From an uncultured Odoribacter sp. (GTDB lineage Bacteria > Bacteroidota > Bacteroidia > Bacteroidales > Marinifilaceae), in assembly GCA_900541415.1 (NCBI GenBank), contig UQJP01000005.1, positions 62,001 to 126,000 of the forward strand: a stretch of DNA of 64,000 nt, given 5' to 3'. Shown here in pieces: positions 34,489-43,668 of the stretch (positions are counted from its first letter, which is position 1; each line of letters starts with the position of its first letter). Position numbers and translations under genes: made by a program. The notes under the pieces are model-generated. The model was not told the DNA's origin, searched no databases, and saw only the letters and a list, made by a program, of their open reading frames with translations.

Positions 34489-35670
34489 CTACTCATTCAG
34501 GCTCTGTGTCAGCTTTTTCACTAACTTGTATTTATTAAAAAATTCTTTCAGGATTACGCGAAGCACGGTATAGGAGGGGATTGCCAGAATCATACCCGGA
34601 ATCCCTGCCATGCTTCCCGCCATTAAAATCACTAAAAATATTTCCAAAGGATGGGCATGTACGCTATTGCCGTAGATTAGCGGCTGAAATACAACATTGT
34701 CGATCAATTGTGTCAGCAATAGTGCGATGGTCATATAGATTAGTAAAGGCAACAACTGGTGATAAAATTCCATATCCAAATTCAGTACCACCCCGACCGA
34801 CAATCCGAAAATAACCCCGATCAGCGGGCCGATATAAGGAATGACGTTCAGGATTCCGGTTATCAAACCGATGACAATGGCGTTGCTGAATCCCAGTCCT
34901 ACGATCGACAATCCGATGGTGTTCAGGGTCATCACGCCGAAGACCTCGAACAGCAGGCCGACAAAATAACGAATCAGCAGTTTCTGGATAGAATCCAGCG
35001 CATTCCTTGCCTGTTCTTCATAACGATAGGGAATAATGGCCAACACCATTCCGGAAAATAGCTTACTGTCTTTCAAAAAGAAAAAAGAAATGAATGTGAT
35101 CGAAAAAAGGGCTACAAACAGGTCGCTCAGTGTGCCTGCAACCGTTCCGAACAAAGTTTTTACTTTTGTGATGTTGACAACCGAACTCAAACGCTCGGAG
35201 ATATAGTTTTGAATATCTTCGTTTTCTTCGATCAATCCATAATGTTTCAGGAAATTCCCGGCATCTTCGATCGGGTCTTCCAGTTCACTGACGATATTGG
35301 TTACACTGACATTTCCCAAAGACTGAAATTCCCGCATAGCAAGCGGGATGATGGTGCTGAAAAAGAGAATAAACAAAGCCCACAGGCACAGCAGGGTTAT
35401 ACCCGCTTTCAGCCCCCGGGGCAACTGGTGCCCTTTGATCCTGATTTTTCCCAATAAGTCAATGATCGGCTTACCGATAAAAGAGATCACGGCGGCCACC
35501 AGCACATATACTATGATGGAAAAAAAATACCAGGAAAAGAATACAACGATAACTATTGCCGCTACTCCCAAAAAGTATTTTGTAAATGTATTCATTCCGC
35601 CGATTTTATTTCCCGTATCGATCCGGGCTATGTTATTTTCTTCGTTCATCAAATTTATATAATTTATCAT
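34489..35670 (-). CDS. AI-2E family transporter
   Basis: 393 residues from ATG 35670; ATGs at 35649 and 35595 are also possible. About eight hydrophobic helices: a pair near the N-terminus (FLGVAAIVIVVFFSWYFF, IVYVLVAAVISFIGKPIID), then a soluble helical part (residues about 120-180), and the family pattern FVGLLFEVFGVMTLNTIGLSIVG, IGLITGILNVIPYIGPLIG and a GIPGMILAIPSYTVLR end. Despite the name, members export or exchange diverse solutes, including Na+/H+ in some cases. Substrate unknown. Inner membrane. Confidence 0.92.
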   Translation of the reverse strand: MINYINLMNEENNIARIDTGNKIGGMNTFTKYFLGVAAIVIVVFFSWYFFSIIVYVLVAAVISFIGKPIIDLLGKIRIKGHQLPRGLKAGITLLCLWALFILFFSTIIPLAMREFQSLGNVSVTNIVSELEDPIEDAGNFLKHYGLIEENEDIQNYISERLSSVVNITKVKTLFGTVAGTLSDLFVALFSITFISFFFLKDSKLFSGMVLAIIPYRYEEQARNALDSIQKLLIRYFVGLLFEVFGVMTLNTIGLSIVGLGFSNAIVIGLITGILNVIPYIGPLIGVIFGLSVGVVLNLDMEFYHQLLPLLIYMTIALLLTQLIDNVVFQPLIYGNSVHAHPLEIFLVILMAGSMAGIPGMILAIPSYTVLRVILKEFFNKYKLVKKLTQSLNE

Positions 35671-35881
35671 ATAATTAGGTAAAGCCCCGGAAAATATTTC
35701 TTTTCCAGACCCATTAATACACTCCTTGTCGATATAGCTGTAACTTTTATCCTCAATAAATCAGGCTATTCACAAAAACTTATACGGAAGATGTAAAAAA
35801 AGAAGAGGAAAAAGTCAGCGTATTAAAAACATTTATAATTTTATTACGTTGATTTCAGATAATAAATAACCTTATCTTATC

Positions 35882-36091
35882 ATGTTCGGATATTTTAAAA
35901 GTATCTATTATGACGGGCTCCGCACCATGCCTCGCTGGGGTAGGATATTATGCATGATCGTTATTGCAAAACTGCTGGTCATGTTTATTGTCTTCAAACT
36001 GCTTCTTATGCCCAACTACCTGAACAGCCACTATGAAACGGATGAAGAGAAAAGTAATCATGTATTCGATAATTTAACCACAAAACCTTAG
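35882..36091 (+). CDS. DUF4492 small protein of the cytochrome bd operon
   Basis: 69 residues with one membrane helix (ILCMIVIAKLLVMFIVFKLLL). The N-terminus FGYFKSIYYDGLRTMPRWGR and the tail MPNYLNSHYETDEEKS match DUF4492, a Bacteroidetes-specific protein that precedes cydA. It may be a small accessory subunit of the oxidase, analogous in position to CydX although not similar in sequence. It lies 3 bp before cydA. No clear promoter was found in the 211 bp upstream. Confidence 0.88.
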   Translation: MFGYFKSIYYDGLRTMPRWGRILCMIVIAKLLVMFIVFKLLLMPNYLNSHYETDEEKSNHVFDNLTTKP

Positions 36092-36094
36092 CCT

Positions 36095-37633
36095 ATGACC
36101 TCTGAAATAACAGCAGCTTCGCTGGTGGAATGGTCCCGCTGGCAATTTGCAATGACCGCCATTTACCATTATATGTTCGTCCCGCTCACGTTGGGATTGT
36201 CGTTTTTATTGGCTGTCATGGAAACTCTTTGGGTGCGGACAGGAAACGATGAATGGCTGAAAGCCACAAAATTCTGGATGAAACTGTTTGCTATCAATTT
36301 TGCGATCGGCATTGCCACCGGGCTGATTCTTGAATTTCAGTTCGGCTCCAATTGGTCCAATTACTCCTGGTTTGTCGGCGACATCTTCGGCGCTCCCCTG
36401 GCGATCGAAGGCTTATTCGCATTCTTTTTGGAAGCCACCTTTTTCGCTGTTATGTTTTTCGGGTGGAACAAGGTCAGCAAAGGTTTTCACCTGACAGCCA
36501 CCTGGATGGTGTTTATAGGCTCGAATATTTCTGCCTTGTGGATTTTGGTGGCTAATGCCTGGATGCAAAATCCCGTAGGCATGGAATTCAATCCGCTGAC
36601 GGCACGTAATGAAATGTCGGATTTCTGGGCGATCCTGTTTTCGCCTACGGCTATGAGCAAGTTTTTCCACACGGTTACTTCTGCCTATACGCTGTCTGCC
36701 TGTTTTGTGATCGGAGTCAGCACCTGGTATATCCTGAAAAGACGGAACTACGAATTTGCCAGGAAGAGCATCCTGCTGGCTTCTGTTTTCGGCGTTTTCA
36801 GTATTCTGGCAACTATTTATACGGGCGACAGCAGCGCGCAGGATGTTACCCGTACCCAGCCGATGAAATTGGCTGCTATGGAGGCGTTGAACGACGGGCA
36901 CGAAGGCGTTGCCCTGACCGTGATAGGGGTGTTGACGGACAGCGACACGTTGCCCACCACCCGCATGAAGGAAACCCGGTATGGAATAGCCATCCCGAAA
37001 TTACTATCGTTCCTGGGCTATCATAATTTTGACGCCTATGTTCCCGGAATTAACGACATTCTTAACGGATATACTTCTTTCGAAGGTAAAACCTATCCTT
37101 CCATAGAGCAACGTATGGCTAACGGACGCACGGCTATCGAAGCCCTGAAAGGCTATAAACAGGCTGTGAAGGAAAAAAACGATACGCTTGCAGATCAACA
37201 GTTGCAAGTGTTGCGTGATAATTATGCCGATTTCGGATACGGCTATCTGGAATCGCCTTATGATGCCATTCCTCCTGTTCCGTTGGTATTTTATAGTTTC
37301 CGTATTATGGTGGGACTGGGAATGCTTTTTGTGGCACTGTTCGTTTTTTCGTGGTGGTATGCCAAAAAAAGGAAGTTCGATAAACTTCGCTTTTTCCCGT
37401 ATATCGCTATTGTTTGTGTGCCGCTTGCTTATCTGGCTTCCCAATGCGGCTGGATTGTTGCGGAAGTGGGAAGGCAGCCCTGGGTGGTACAAAACCTGAT
37501 GCCCACGAATGTCGCTGTCACCCGGATTGCTTCGGGGTGGGTGGTGACTACATTTTGGATGTTCGCTGTATTATTCACCCTGTTGCTGATAGCCGAATTG
37601 AAGATCATGTTCACCCAGATCAAGAAAATGTAA
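36095..37633 (+). CDS. cydA: cytochrome bd quinol oxidase subunit I
   Basis: 512 residues, about nine membrane helices. Haem ligands are visible: His25 in FAMTAIYHYMFVPLTLG (b595/d side) and His192 in KFFHTVTSAY (b558). GWIVAEVGRQPW near residue 450 is the conserved quinol-site motif. Together with CydB it oxidises menaquinol and reduces O2 to water at low oxygen tension, which lets strict anaerobes survive nanomolar oxygen. Second gene of DUF4492-cydA-cydB-ybjQ; 75 bp separates it from cydB. Confidence 0.97.
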   Translation: MTSEITAASLVEWSRWQFAMTAIYHYMFVPLTLGLSFLLAVMETLWVRTGNDEWLKATKFWMKLFAINFAIGIATGLILEFQFGSNWSNYSWFVGDIFGAPLAIEGLFAFFLEATFFAVMFFGWNKVSKGFHLTATWMVFIGSNISALWILVANAWMQNPVGMEFNPLTARNEMSDFWAILFSPTAMSKFFHTVTSAYTLSACFVIGVSTWYILKRRNYEFARKSILLASVFGVFSILATIYTGDSSAQDVTRTQPMKLAAMEALNDGHEGVALTVIGVLTDSDTLPTTRMKETRYGIAIPKLLSFLGYHNFDAYVPGINDILNGYTSFEGKTYPSIEQRMANGRTAIEALKGYKQAVKEKNDTLADQQLQVLRDNYADFGYGYLESPYDAIPPVPLVFYSFRIMVGLGMLFVALFVFSWWYAKKRKFDKLRFFPYIAIVCVPLAYLASQCGWIVAEVGRQPWVVQNLMPTNVAVTRIASGWVVTTFWMFAVLFTLLLIAELKIMFTQIKKM

Positions 37634-37708
37634 GCGGGCAAGGTCTTTTATAGATTTTGGATTTTCAGAAAAAGGTTCGATCATATTAACTGATTAAAGC
37701 ACGAAATT

Positions 37709-38827
37709 ATGTCACTATATTTTTTACAGCATTATTGGTGGATACTTATTTCCATTCTCGGTGGGGCTTTGGTATTCCTTCTGTTCGTTCAGGGCGGGCA
37801 AAGCCTCCTGTATACCATCGGCAAAAATAAAGCGGAACGCGACCTGATTGTCAATACCCTCGGGCATAAATGGGAATACACCTTCACAACGCTGGTGGTG
37901 TTCGGCGGAGCTTTCTTTGCCAGTTTCCCTTTGTTCTATTCCACCAGCTTCGGCGGAGCTTACGTGGTGTGGATGCTGATTCTGTTTTGCTTTGTGTTGC
38001 AGGCTGTGTCTTATGAATACCGGAATAAACCCAATAATTTTCTCGGCACGCGCACTTATGAGATTTTCCTCATCATTAACGGTTGTGTAGCTCCTTTCCT
38101 TTTAGGGGCTGCCGTTGCCACTTTTTTCACCGGATCGCCTTTCCGGCTCGGAACGATGCATGATGTGGAATGGCTCACTCCCTGGCGGGGTTTGGATGCG
38201 TTGTTCGTATTTACTAACTATACACTGGCTTTTGCCGTGTTTTTTCTGGCGAGAACTTTAGCCTGTCTTTATTTTATTCCTACGATCGATAATGAAATGA
38301 TCCGTGAAAGAAGCCTCCGGCAATTGCGCTATAACTCCGTTCCTTTCGTGGTTACATTTTTATTGTTTCTGGGTTTGATTTTATGCGGTAGTGGATATGG
38401 GATTAGTGATGGAGGAACGGTTGAACTGGTTCCTTATAAATATTTTTACAATTTGTTGGAAATGCCTGCCAATACCCTGATTTTTGTTGTTGGAGTGGTC
38501 TGTGTGCTCTATGGCATCATCCGCACCCTTGTTTGCCCGGATTGGCGCAAAGGCATCTGGTTTTCGGGAAGCGGCACAATCCTGACCGTGGTCGCTTTGT
38601 TTATCCTTGTGGGATTTAACAACACGGCTTTCTATCCTTCGTCCGCAGAAATCAATTCATCCCTCACCATTTATAATGCTTCGTCTTCTTTGTATACCCT
38701 GAAAACGATGTCTTATGTGTCGATCATCGTTCCTGTTGTCATCGCTTACATTTGGTATGCCTGGCGTTCCATGACCCGCAAACCGATGGACACAAAGGAA
38801 TTGGATGAAGCCGACAATAAATATTGA
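37709..38827 (+). CDS. cydB: cytochrome bd quinol oxidase subunit II
   Basis: 372 residues, eight or nine membrane helices. The N-terminus YWWILISILGGALVFLLFVQGGQ and the repeated pattern TLVVFGGAFFASFPLFYSTSFGG are typical of CydB, as are TRTYEIFLIINGCVAPFLLG in part and the FVFTNYTLAF helix. It is the partner that stabilises the haem d site of CydA in the inner membrane. The small YbjQ gene follows 20 bp after the stop. Confidence 0.95.
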   Translation: MSLYFLQHYWWILISILGGALVFLLFVQGGQSLLYTIGKNKAERDLIVNTLGHKWEYTFTTLVVFGGAFFASFPLFYSTSFGGAYVVWMLILFCFVLQAVSYEYRNKPNNFLGTRTYEIFLIINGCVAPFLLGAAVATFFTGSPFRLGTMHDVEWLTPWRGLDALFVFTNYTLAFAVFFLARTLACLYFIPTIDNEMIRERSLRQLRYNSVPFVVTFLLFLGLILCGSGYGISDGGTVELVPYKYFYNLLEMPANTLIFVVGVVCVLYGIIRTLVCPDWRKGIWFSGSGTILTVVALFILVGFNNTAFYPSSAEINSSLTIYNASSSLYTLKTMSYVSIIVPVVIAYIWYAWRSMTRKPMDTKELDEADNKY

Positions 38828-38847
38828 TTTTAAAAAATTCGAAGCCT

Positions 38848-39165
38848 ATGCTTTTAATTACAACGAATACCATTGAAGGAAAACAGATCACCCATTATTA
38901 TGGGGTGGTTTCCGGCGAAACGATTATCGGGGCAAACCTGTTCCGCGATTTATTTGCCGGCATACGCGATATTGTCGGCGGACGGGCGGCCTCTTATGAA
39001 GAAGTGCTCCGGAAAGCCAAAGATACGGCTTTACAGGAAATGGCTGACCAGGCCAGCCAAATGGGAGCAAATGCCGTCATCGGTATCGATCTCGATTATG
39101 AAACCGTGGGGAACAGTATGCTTATGGTGACCGCCAGCGGTACTGCCGTAAATTATAACGAATAA
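38848..39165 (+). CDS. YbjQ family (UPF0145) protein
   Basis: 105 residues from ATG 38848; an upstream TTG overlapping cydB would add eight. The sequence follows the family closely: TTNTIEGKQITHYYGVVSGE, IGANLFRDLFAGIRDIVGGR, ASYEEVLRKAKDTALQEM and MGANAVIGIDLDYE. YbjQ proteins form pentamers of unknown function and have been linked to heavy-metal or stress responses. Position at the end of the bd-oxidase operon suggests a link with respiration or redox stress (inference). Confidence 0.93.
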   Translation: MLLITTNTIEGKQITHYYGVVSGETIIGANLFRDLFAGIRDIVGGRAASYEEVLRKAKDTALQEMADQASQMGANAVIGIDLDYETVGNSMLMVTASGTAVNYNE

Positions 39166-39207
39166 ATTCGGTTACCTGTACACGATTGCTAAGTCTATCT
39201 TGTAAAT

Positions 39208-39251
39208 AAAAAGGAGCTATCTGATGCTGAAACTTCAGATAGCTCCTTTTT
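39208..39251. terminator. bidirectional terminator between ybjQ and the sulfatase gene
   Basis: A 17-bp perfect stem (39208-39224 with 39235-39251) and 10-base loop, with T-runs on both strands. It ends the bd operon (plus) and the 21-kb glycan operon (minus). Confidence 0.93.
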
Positions 39252-39254
39252 ATT

Positions 39255-40718
39255 TTATTTATTCATTTTTGTCTTTTGATGCTCTTCTTTCAATAAAGGC
39301 CAATTAGGATCGTAAACGTGCTCGAAATTCAGAATTGTCAGTAATTCCTGCACTTTATCCGGGCGTTCCGCCGCCAAATCGTGTACTTCCGAAGGGTCTG
39401 CCGCCAGATTATACAATTCGGTTTTTATTTTACTTTCGTCTTTGGAAACATTCAGGCGGATCAGTTTCCAGTTGCCTTTGCGCAAGGCCTGCCGTCCTCC
39501 TCCTTCGTGAAATTCGAAATAAAAGTGTTCATGTTCTTTTTGTTTACCTTTACCTGTCAGCAAAGGCATCAGGCTGATTCCGTCGATGCAGTTTCTCACT
39601 TTCACTCCCGTTAATTGGGCGAAAGTCGGTAGCATATCCCAGAAAGAACACATAAAATCGGTTTCTCCCTGCCGGATCACTCCCGGCCATTGAACGATAA
39701 ACGGAACCCGGATGCCCCCTTCGTATACGTCCCGTTTGTAGCCGCGGAAAATTCCGTTGCTGTTAAAGAAATCGGGATCTGCTCCTCCTTCTTTGTGAGG
39801 TCCGTTATCGCTGCAAAACACAATGATGGTGTTTTCATATAACCCCAATTCTTTCAATTTAGCGACCACTTGTCCCACATATACATCGAAACGATAGATC
39901 ATTGCCGCAAAGGTGGCGTGCGGTTCTTTCTGTGAACAATAACCTCCGTTGCGGAACATGGGCCCTGAATCACATCCTTTAAAAGGTTTTTCCGGATATT
40001 TCCCCCGGAATTTTTGTATGATACTGTCTTCCGGAACAATCAATTCCGCGTGCGGAAGTACATAGGGTAAAAATAAGAAGAATGACTTATCCTTGTTTTT
40101 GTCCAGGAATTGCAAAGCCCTTTCATGAATCAAATCCTGCGTATACGACTCGAAACCGCCGTTATAGTTGCCCGTCAGTTCCACCCGCTTTCCGTTGTCC
40201 CACAAATGGTCTGCGTAGTAATTATGGGCTTGTAATTGTCCGTTATACCCGAAGAAATCGTCCACGCCCTGGGCATTGGGATCTCCTTCGGCATTGGGAG
40301 CCCCCAGACCCCATTTCCCAAAGCATCCGGTTGTATATCCGGCATTTTTAAATACCTGGAAAATATTATTCGTTCCGGCAGGTAAAGACATATCCCCTTC
40401 CGGTTTCACGCCTTTATTGCCCCGGATCGGAGAGTGCCCGGTGTGCAACCCCGTCATCAGGCTGGCACGTGAAGGTGCGCTCACCGTTGTTCCGGAATAG
40501 CATTGTGTGAACCGCATTCCTCCCAGTGCCAAACGGTCGATATTCGGAGTTTGAAATTTTTCCTGTCCGTAACAACTCAAATCTCCATAGCCTAAGTCGT
40601 CGGCAATAATGAAAACCACATTCGGGGCTTTTTTCTCCTTTGCAGGTGTTACTGCGTTTGCGGCCTCTACTGCGCTAACTCCCAACACTACACCGGTTAA
40701 TATTAAAGTTTGATTCAT
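39255..40718 (-). CDS. secreted S1-family sulfatase (Ser-type)
   Basis: 487 residues with a signal peptide (TLILTGVVLGVSA). Sulfatase signatures: NVVFIIADDLGYGDLSCYG (residues 33-51) with metal-binding Asp pair, SAPSRASLMTG with Ser80 as the residue converted to formylglycine by a maturase, FGKWGLG near residue 137 and the C-terminal CSDNGPH near residue 302. Being Ser-type it depends on an anaerobic radical-SAM maturase (anSME), not in this window. It removes sulfate from host or algal glycans in the periplasm. It starts 36 bp after the M60 peptidase stop and is the last gene of the glycan operon. The exact sulfated sugar is not predictable. Confidence 0.94.
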   Translation of the reverse strand: MNQTLILTGVVLGVSAVEAANAVTPAKEKKAPNVVFIIADDLGYGDLSCYGQEKFQTPNIDRLALGGMRFTQCYSGTTVSAPSRASLMTGLHTGHSPIRGNKGVKPEGDMSLPAGTNNIFQVFKNAGYTTGCFGKWGLGAPNAEGDPNAQGVDDFFGYNGQLQAHNYYADHLWDNGKRVELTGNYNGGFESYTQDLIHERALQFLDKNKDKSFFLFLPYVLPHAELIVPEDSIIQKFRGKYPEKPFKGCDSGPMFRNGGYCSQKEPHATFAAMIYRFDVYVGQVVAKLKELGLYENTIIVFCSDNGPHKEGGADPDFFNSNGIFRGYKRDVYEGGIRVPFIVQWPGVIRQGETDFMCSFWDMLPTFAQLTGVKVRNCIDGISLMPLLTGKGKQKEHEHFYFEFHEGGGRQALRKGNWKLIRLNVSKDESKIKTELYNLAADPSEVHDLAAERPDKVQELLTILNFEHVYDPNWPLLKEEHQKTKMNK

Positions 40719-40754
40719 AATGATTGTTTTGATAGTTAACCTAAAGATACTATT

Positions 40755-43652
40755 TTATCTGGTTCCGTAAACCAATGTGCGTGTTCCGTCCCAACTCACC
40801 GCTTCAATTCGGGTGGAACCGTCCGGATAGGTTACCGTGGTTGCGGATTTGTCGGCATAATTCGTAAACGGTAAAGTGGCTTTCACCAATTCTTCTCCGG
40901 CATACGTTTCGAATACAACTACATTTTTCCAGGCAGAAGCGGTTACCAGACGGGATGAGCCACTGCCGGAAACTCCTTCTCCTGTTGTACCCACGACTGC
41001 CGCTTTGTTTTTGAATGCTTCCACACTGTTCCCGGAAATATAATAAATCACGGGGGAAGCAGGCGCCGGATACCCCATTGTGTTAATCTCTGCCTTAAAT
41101 TCATCCACTTCCTCTTGAGTGATCGTCAGATGAACTACGCCTCCGTAATCGGAAACATCGTGGTCATAGGGTTTCAGCATTCCGCATTTTTCAAAGAACT
41201 CCAGCATATTCGCGTTCATCACTTTACAGGTGTTCCGCATAAAATTGAACTGTAATTCTTTATTGCTTAGGCCAGTTTCATCTGTTTTACGGATAATTTC
41301 TATTATCTGGGGATAAAAATCTTCTGTCCCTAATCCGGCCATCTTGTTATATAGCTGCAATTGCCAGAACGGACACAACCGCACAAACAGGTCGCCTGCT
41401 CCGGTTTCCGGATTCGGGTTATTTTGTCCTTTCTGGAACAGCCAGTTTTGTCCGCCGATGATTCCATTGTTGAAATAGCAATTGAATCGGTTTCCCACCA
41501 TAGAGGCTCCGCCTGCTCCGTCGCCCACTTTTTCCTGTTCGAGCCGGAGGTTGTCCGGTGAATAATGATATTGTACCGTGGCTGCATAAATGTTGTTGGT
41601 CACTTCTGTGGTTCCCTGCCATTTCAGCCCCGGCCGTACCTGATTTACGTGTCCGAATTCGTGTCCGATTTCCCAACTGTTAGAACGGATGTTTTCCGGA
41701 GAAACATTCAAAGAGGGGAAAGATACTCCCAAACTGTTGGCGTTCGGGTTACCACTGTAACTCCGGCGGGCGAACATCCTGTTCGTGGTGCGCCAGTCGA
41801 ACTGGTCTATTCCCATAATGTCCTGTTCCATCTTGATGATATTATCGTACTCTTGTATCATTTCACGTCCCCGATCCGGATTTTTGGCCGATAAAGTTGC
41901 TTTGTCAAAGGCCAGTTGCACATATTTCCCCCGGATGTCCAATATTCCACATTCGGCTGTCTTTTCATTTTCCACTAAGGTTTGCCAATAGGTGTTCTGA
42001 TCTCCCCGTTCCAGGTCGAAATAGCCGTTCAGCATCCCCGAAGCGATATGAATTTTCACTTCAGGAGCCGATTCGTAATTATCCGTATAATAAGAAATGT
42101 AGCCCAGTCCTTTGTTTGTGATCGTCAGCACATTGGGGCCGGGAGTCAGGGTATAGTAGGAATTGGTTTCATTTCCCTCTTTCGTCCAATCCATAACGCA
42201 TAAAGAGACGGGCGAATCAATGTCGTCCACAAAAATAACAGCTCGTTCATTGGCTTCGAAATATATGCCCGTAGGGTTTTCGAACTTGCTGTAAGCCGAA
42301 GTCTTCAATTTCCCGGATAAAGTTTCCACAGTCATATACGGCTGGTAAGTAGCCACGCGCTCCAGGGGATAATTCCCATCTAAAATACTCAAAGCCAATT
42401 GTTTCAGAAAACTGTCGTCTTCATCCGACAAGGCCAGAATCTGTGCGCGTGTTACTTCCGGTTTCAAGGCAGAGCAAGTTTTGTCCGTAAACAAGTCGGC
42501 AGCAGCGCTCAAGGTTGGCTTTTTATAAAATTCCATTTCTGCACAACTCACAAAATTATTAGCCCCGGAATTTACAATAAAGCGGATAGCGGTTACATTT
42601 TCTAATGTTTGGGGAAGCAGTATGGTGGACAAGGTTGTTTTCTCCTCGAAATCATACTCTCCGTATTTTACAAAACTTCCGCCATTGGCCTGGTATTCCA
42701 GTGTGAATTTACCGAAATGTCCGTTTCCATTACCATCCTGGCGGGGATAATAGTTAATGTAGTCTACCGATGAAGCATCTTTCAGGTAATAAGTCAATGT
42801 GATGGGAAATATATCTGCACTTCCCTGTAATGAGTTGTATTGATTGGTGTAAATCCCGTCGTAGGAGTTTTTGATGGAAGCCGCTCCATAGTGGTAATCC
42901 AGATTGTCCGGTGCGAGTACGCTTACGGCTGTTGCATTGTTTATCTCCAGTTTCACCGCTTCCCCTAATGAATTGGGATCTCCGGGAGTGTAATCGGAAT
43001 TTCTGGCCTGCTGGAAGACAGGGATTTCTTTGATAAGGCCGCCTCCCTTTTGCTCTACAACGATTTTTCCGCTACGATTTGAAGCCCCGTTGTTCCGGAT
43101 AGCAAAGCGGAAGGTGGTTGTGTCTGCCCCGGTTTGTTCCAAAGGTAAAATCCATTCTTCCCCTTCGGTCACCGTTACGTCGAAGACCACGTTCGTAATG
43201 ACCCGGAAACGGATCACACTGGAATCGGCTGTCAGGGTGGTGAATTGTTCGGGAGCGACTTTCAGAGCTGGTTTTGACCCTAACTGCCACACGGTTAATG
43301 TCCGTTCTTGTCCGTTCCCGGTCACCGATATTTGGCAGGATCGTTCTTCCGGAGTTTGGTTAGAAGCCACATTCACCAGCAATTGGTTTACTCCCGGCAA
43401 CATACTGCGGGTGACACCGCACCAATCCACGTTTTCTGCCAGATCGGCATTCCATTCGCCGGACACCAGCACCTGAAGCGCTGAAGTCCGGGAAATCGTA
43501 TCATACATCAGGGAATCTCCTGCCGAAAGATCGTCTCCTGTTATCTCCATTCCTATGATGACCGGAGCCACCGTGTCGTTATCGTTGCAGGCTGTCAGGA
43601 AAATCACGGCCCACAGTAATATGAGTATCGGTATATTTTTCATATCATTCAT
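40755..43652 (-). CDS. M60-like metallopeptidase lipoprotein (mucinase type)
   Basis: 965 residues; a lipobox (AVIFLTACND) places it on the cell surface. Two BACON-like domains lie at about 60-125 and 130-215, a discoidin/F5-8C-like carbohydrate-binding domain at about 235-380, and the M60 peptidase domain at about 440-800. The gluzincin site is HEFGH (His664, Glu665, His668) with Glu683 as third zinc ligand, fitting HExxHx(8,28)E. A small domain ends the protein. M60 peptidases from gut Bacteroides cut O-glycosylated mucin-like proteins. It follows the Fn3-like lipoprotein gene by 16 bp. ATG at 43643 is an alternative start. Confidence 0.93.
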   Translation of the reverse strand: MNDMKNIPILILLWAVIFLTACNDNDTVAPVIIGMEITGDDLSAGDSLMYDTISRTSALQVLVSGEWNADLAENVDWCGVTRSMLPGVNQLLVNVASNQTPEERSCQISVTGNGQERTLTVWQLGSKPALKVAPEQFTTLTADSSVIRFRVITNVVFDVTVTEGEEWILPLEQTGADTTTFRFAIRNNGASNRSGKIVVEQKGGGLIKEIPVFQQARNSDYTPGDPNSLGEAVKLEINNATAVSVLAPDNLDYHYGAASIKNSYDGIYTNQYNSLQGSADIFPITLTYYLKDASSVDYINYYPRQDGNGNGHFGKFTLEYQANGGSFVKYGEYDFEEKTTLSTILLPQTLENVTAIRFIVNSGANNFVSCAEMEFYKKPTLSAAADLFTDKTCSALKPEVTRAQILALSDEDDSFLKQLALSILDGNYPLERVATYQPYMTVETLSGKLKTSAYSKFENPTGIYFEANERAVIFVDDIDSPVSLCVMDWTKEGNETNSYYTLTPGPNVLTITNKGLGYISYYTDNYESAPEVKIHIASGMLNGYFDLERGDQNTYWQTLVENEKTAECGILDIRGKYVQLAFDKATLSAKNPDRGREMIQEYDNIIKMEQDIMGIDQFDWRTTNRMFARRSYSGNPNANSLGVSFPSLNVSPENIRSNSWEIGHEFGHVNQVRPGLKWQGTTEVTNNIYAATVQYHYSPDNLRLEQEKVGDGAGGASMVGNRFNCYFNNGIIGGQNWLFQKGQNNPNPETGAGDLFVRLCPFWQLQLYNKMAGLGTEDFYPQIIEIIRKTDETGLSNKELQFNFMRNTCKVMNANMLEFFEKCGMLKPYDHDVSDYGGVVHLTITQEEVDEFKAEINTMGYPAPASPVIYYISGNSVEAFKNKAAVVGTTGEGVSGSGSSRLVTASAWKNVVVFETYAGEELVKATLPFTNYADKSATTVTYPDGSTRIEAVSWDGTRTLVYGTR

Positions 43653-43668
43653 TTAATCAGTATATGCA

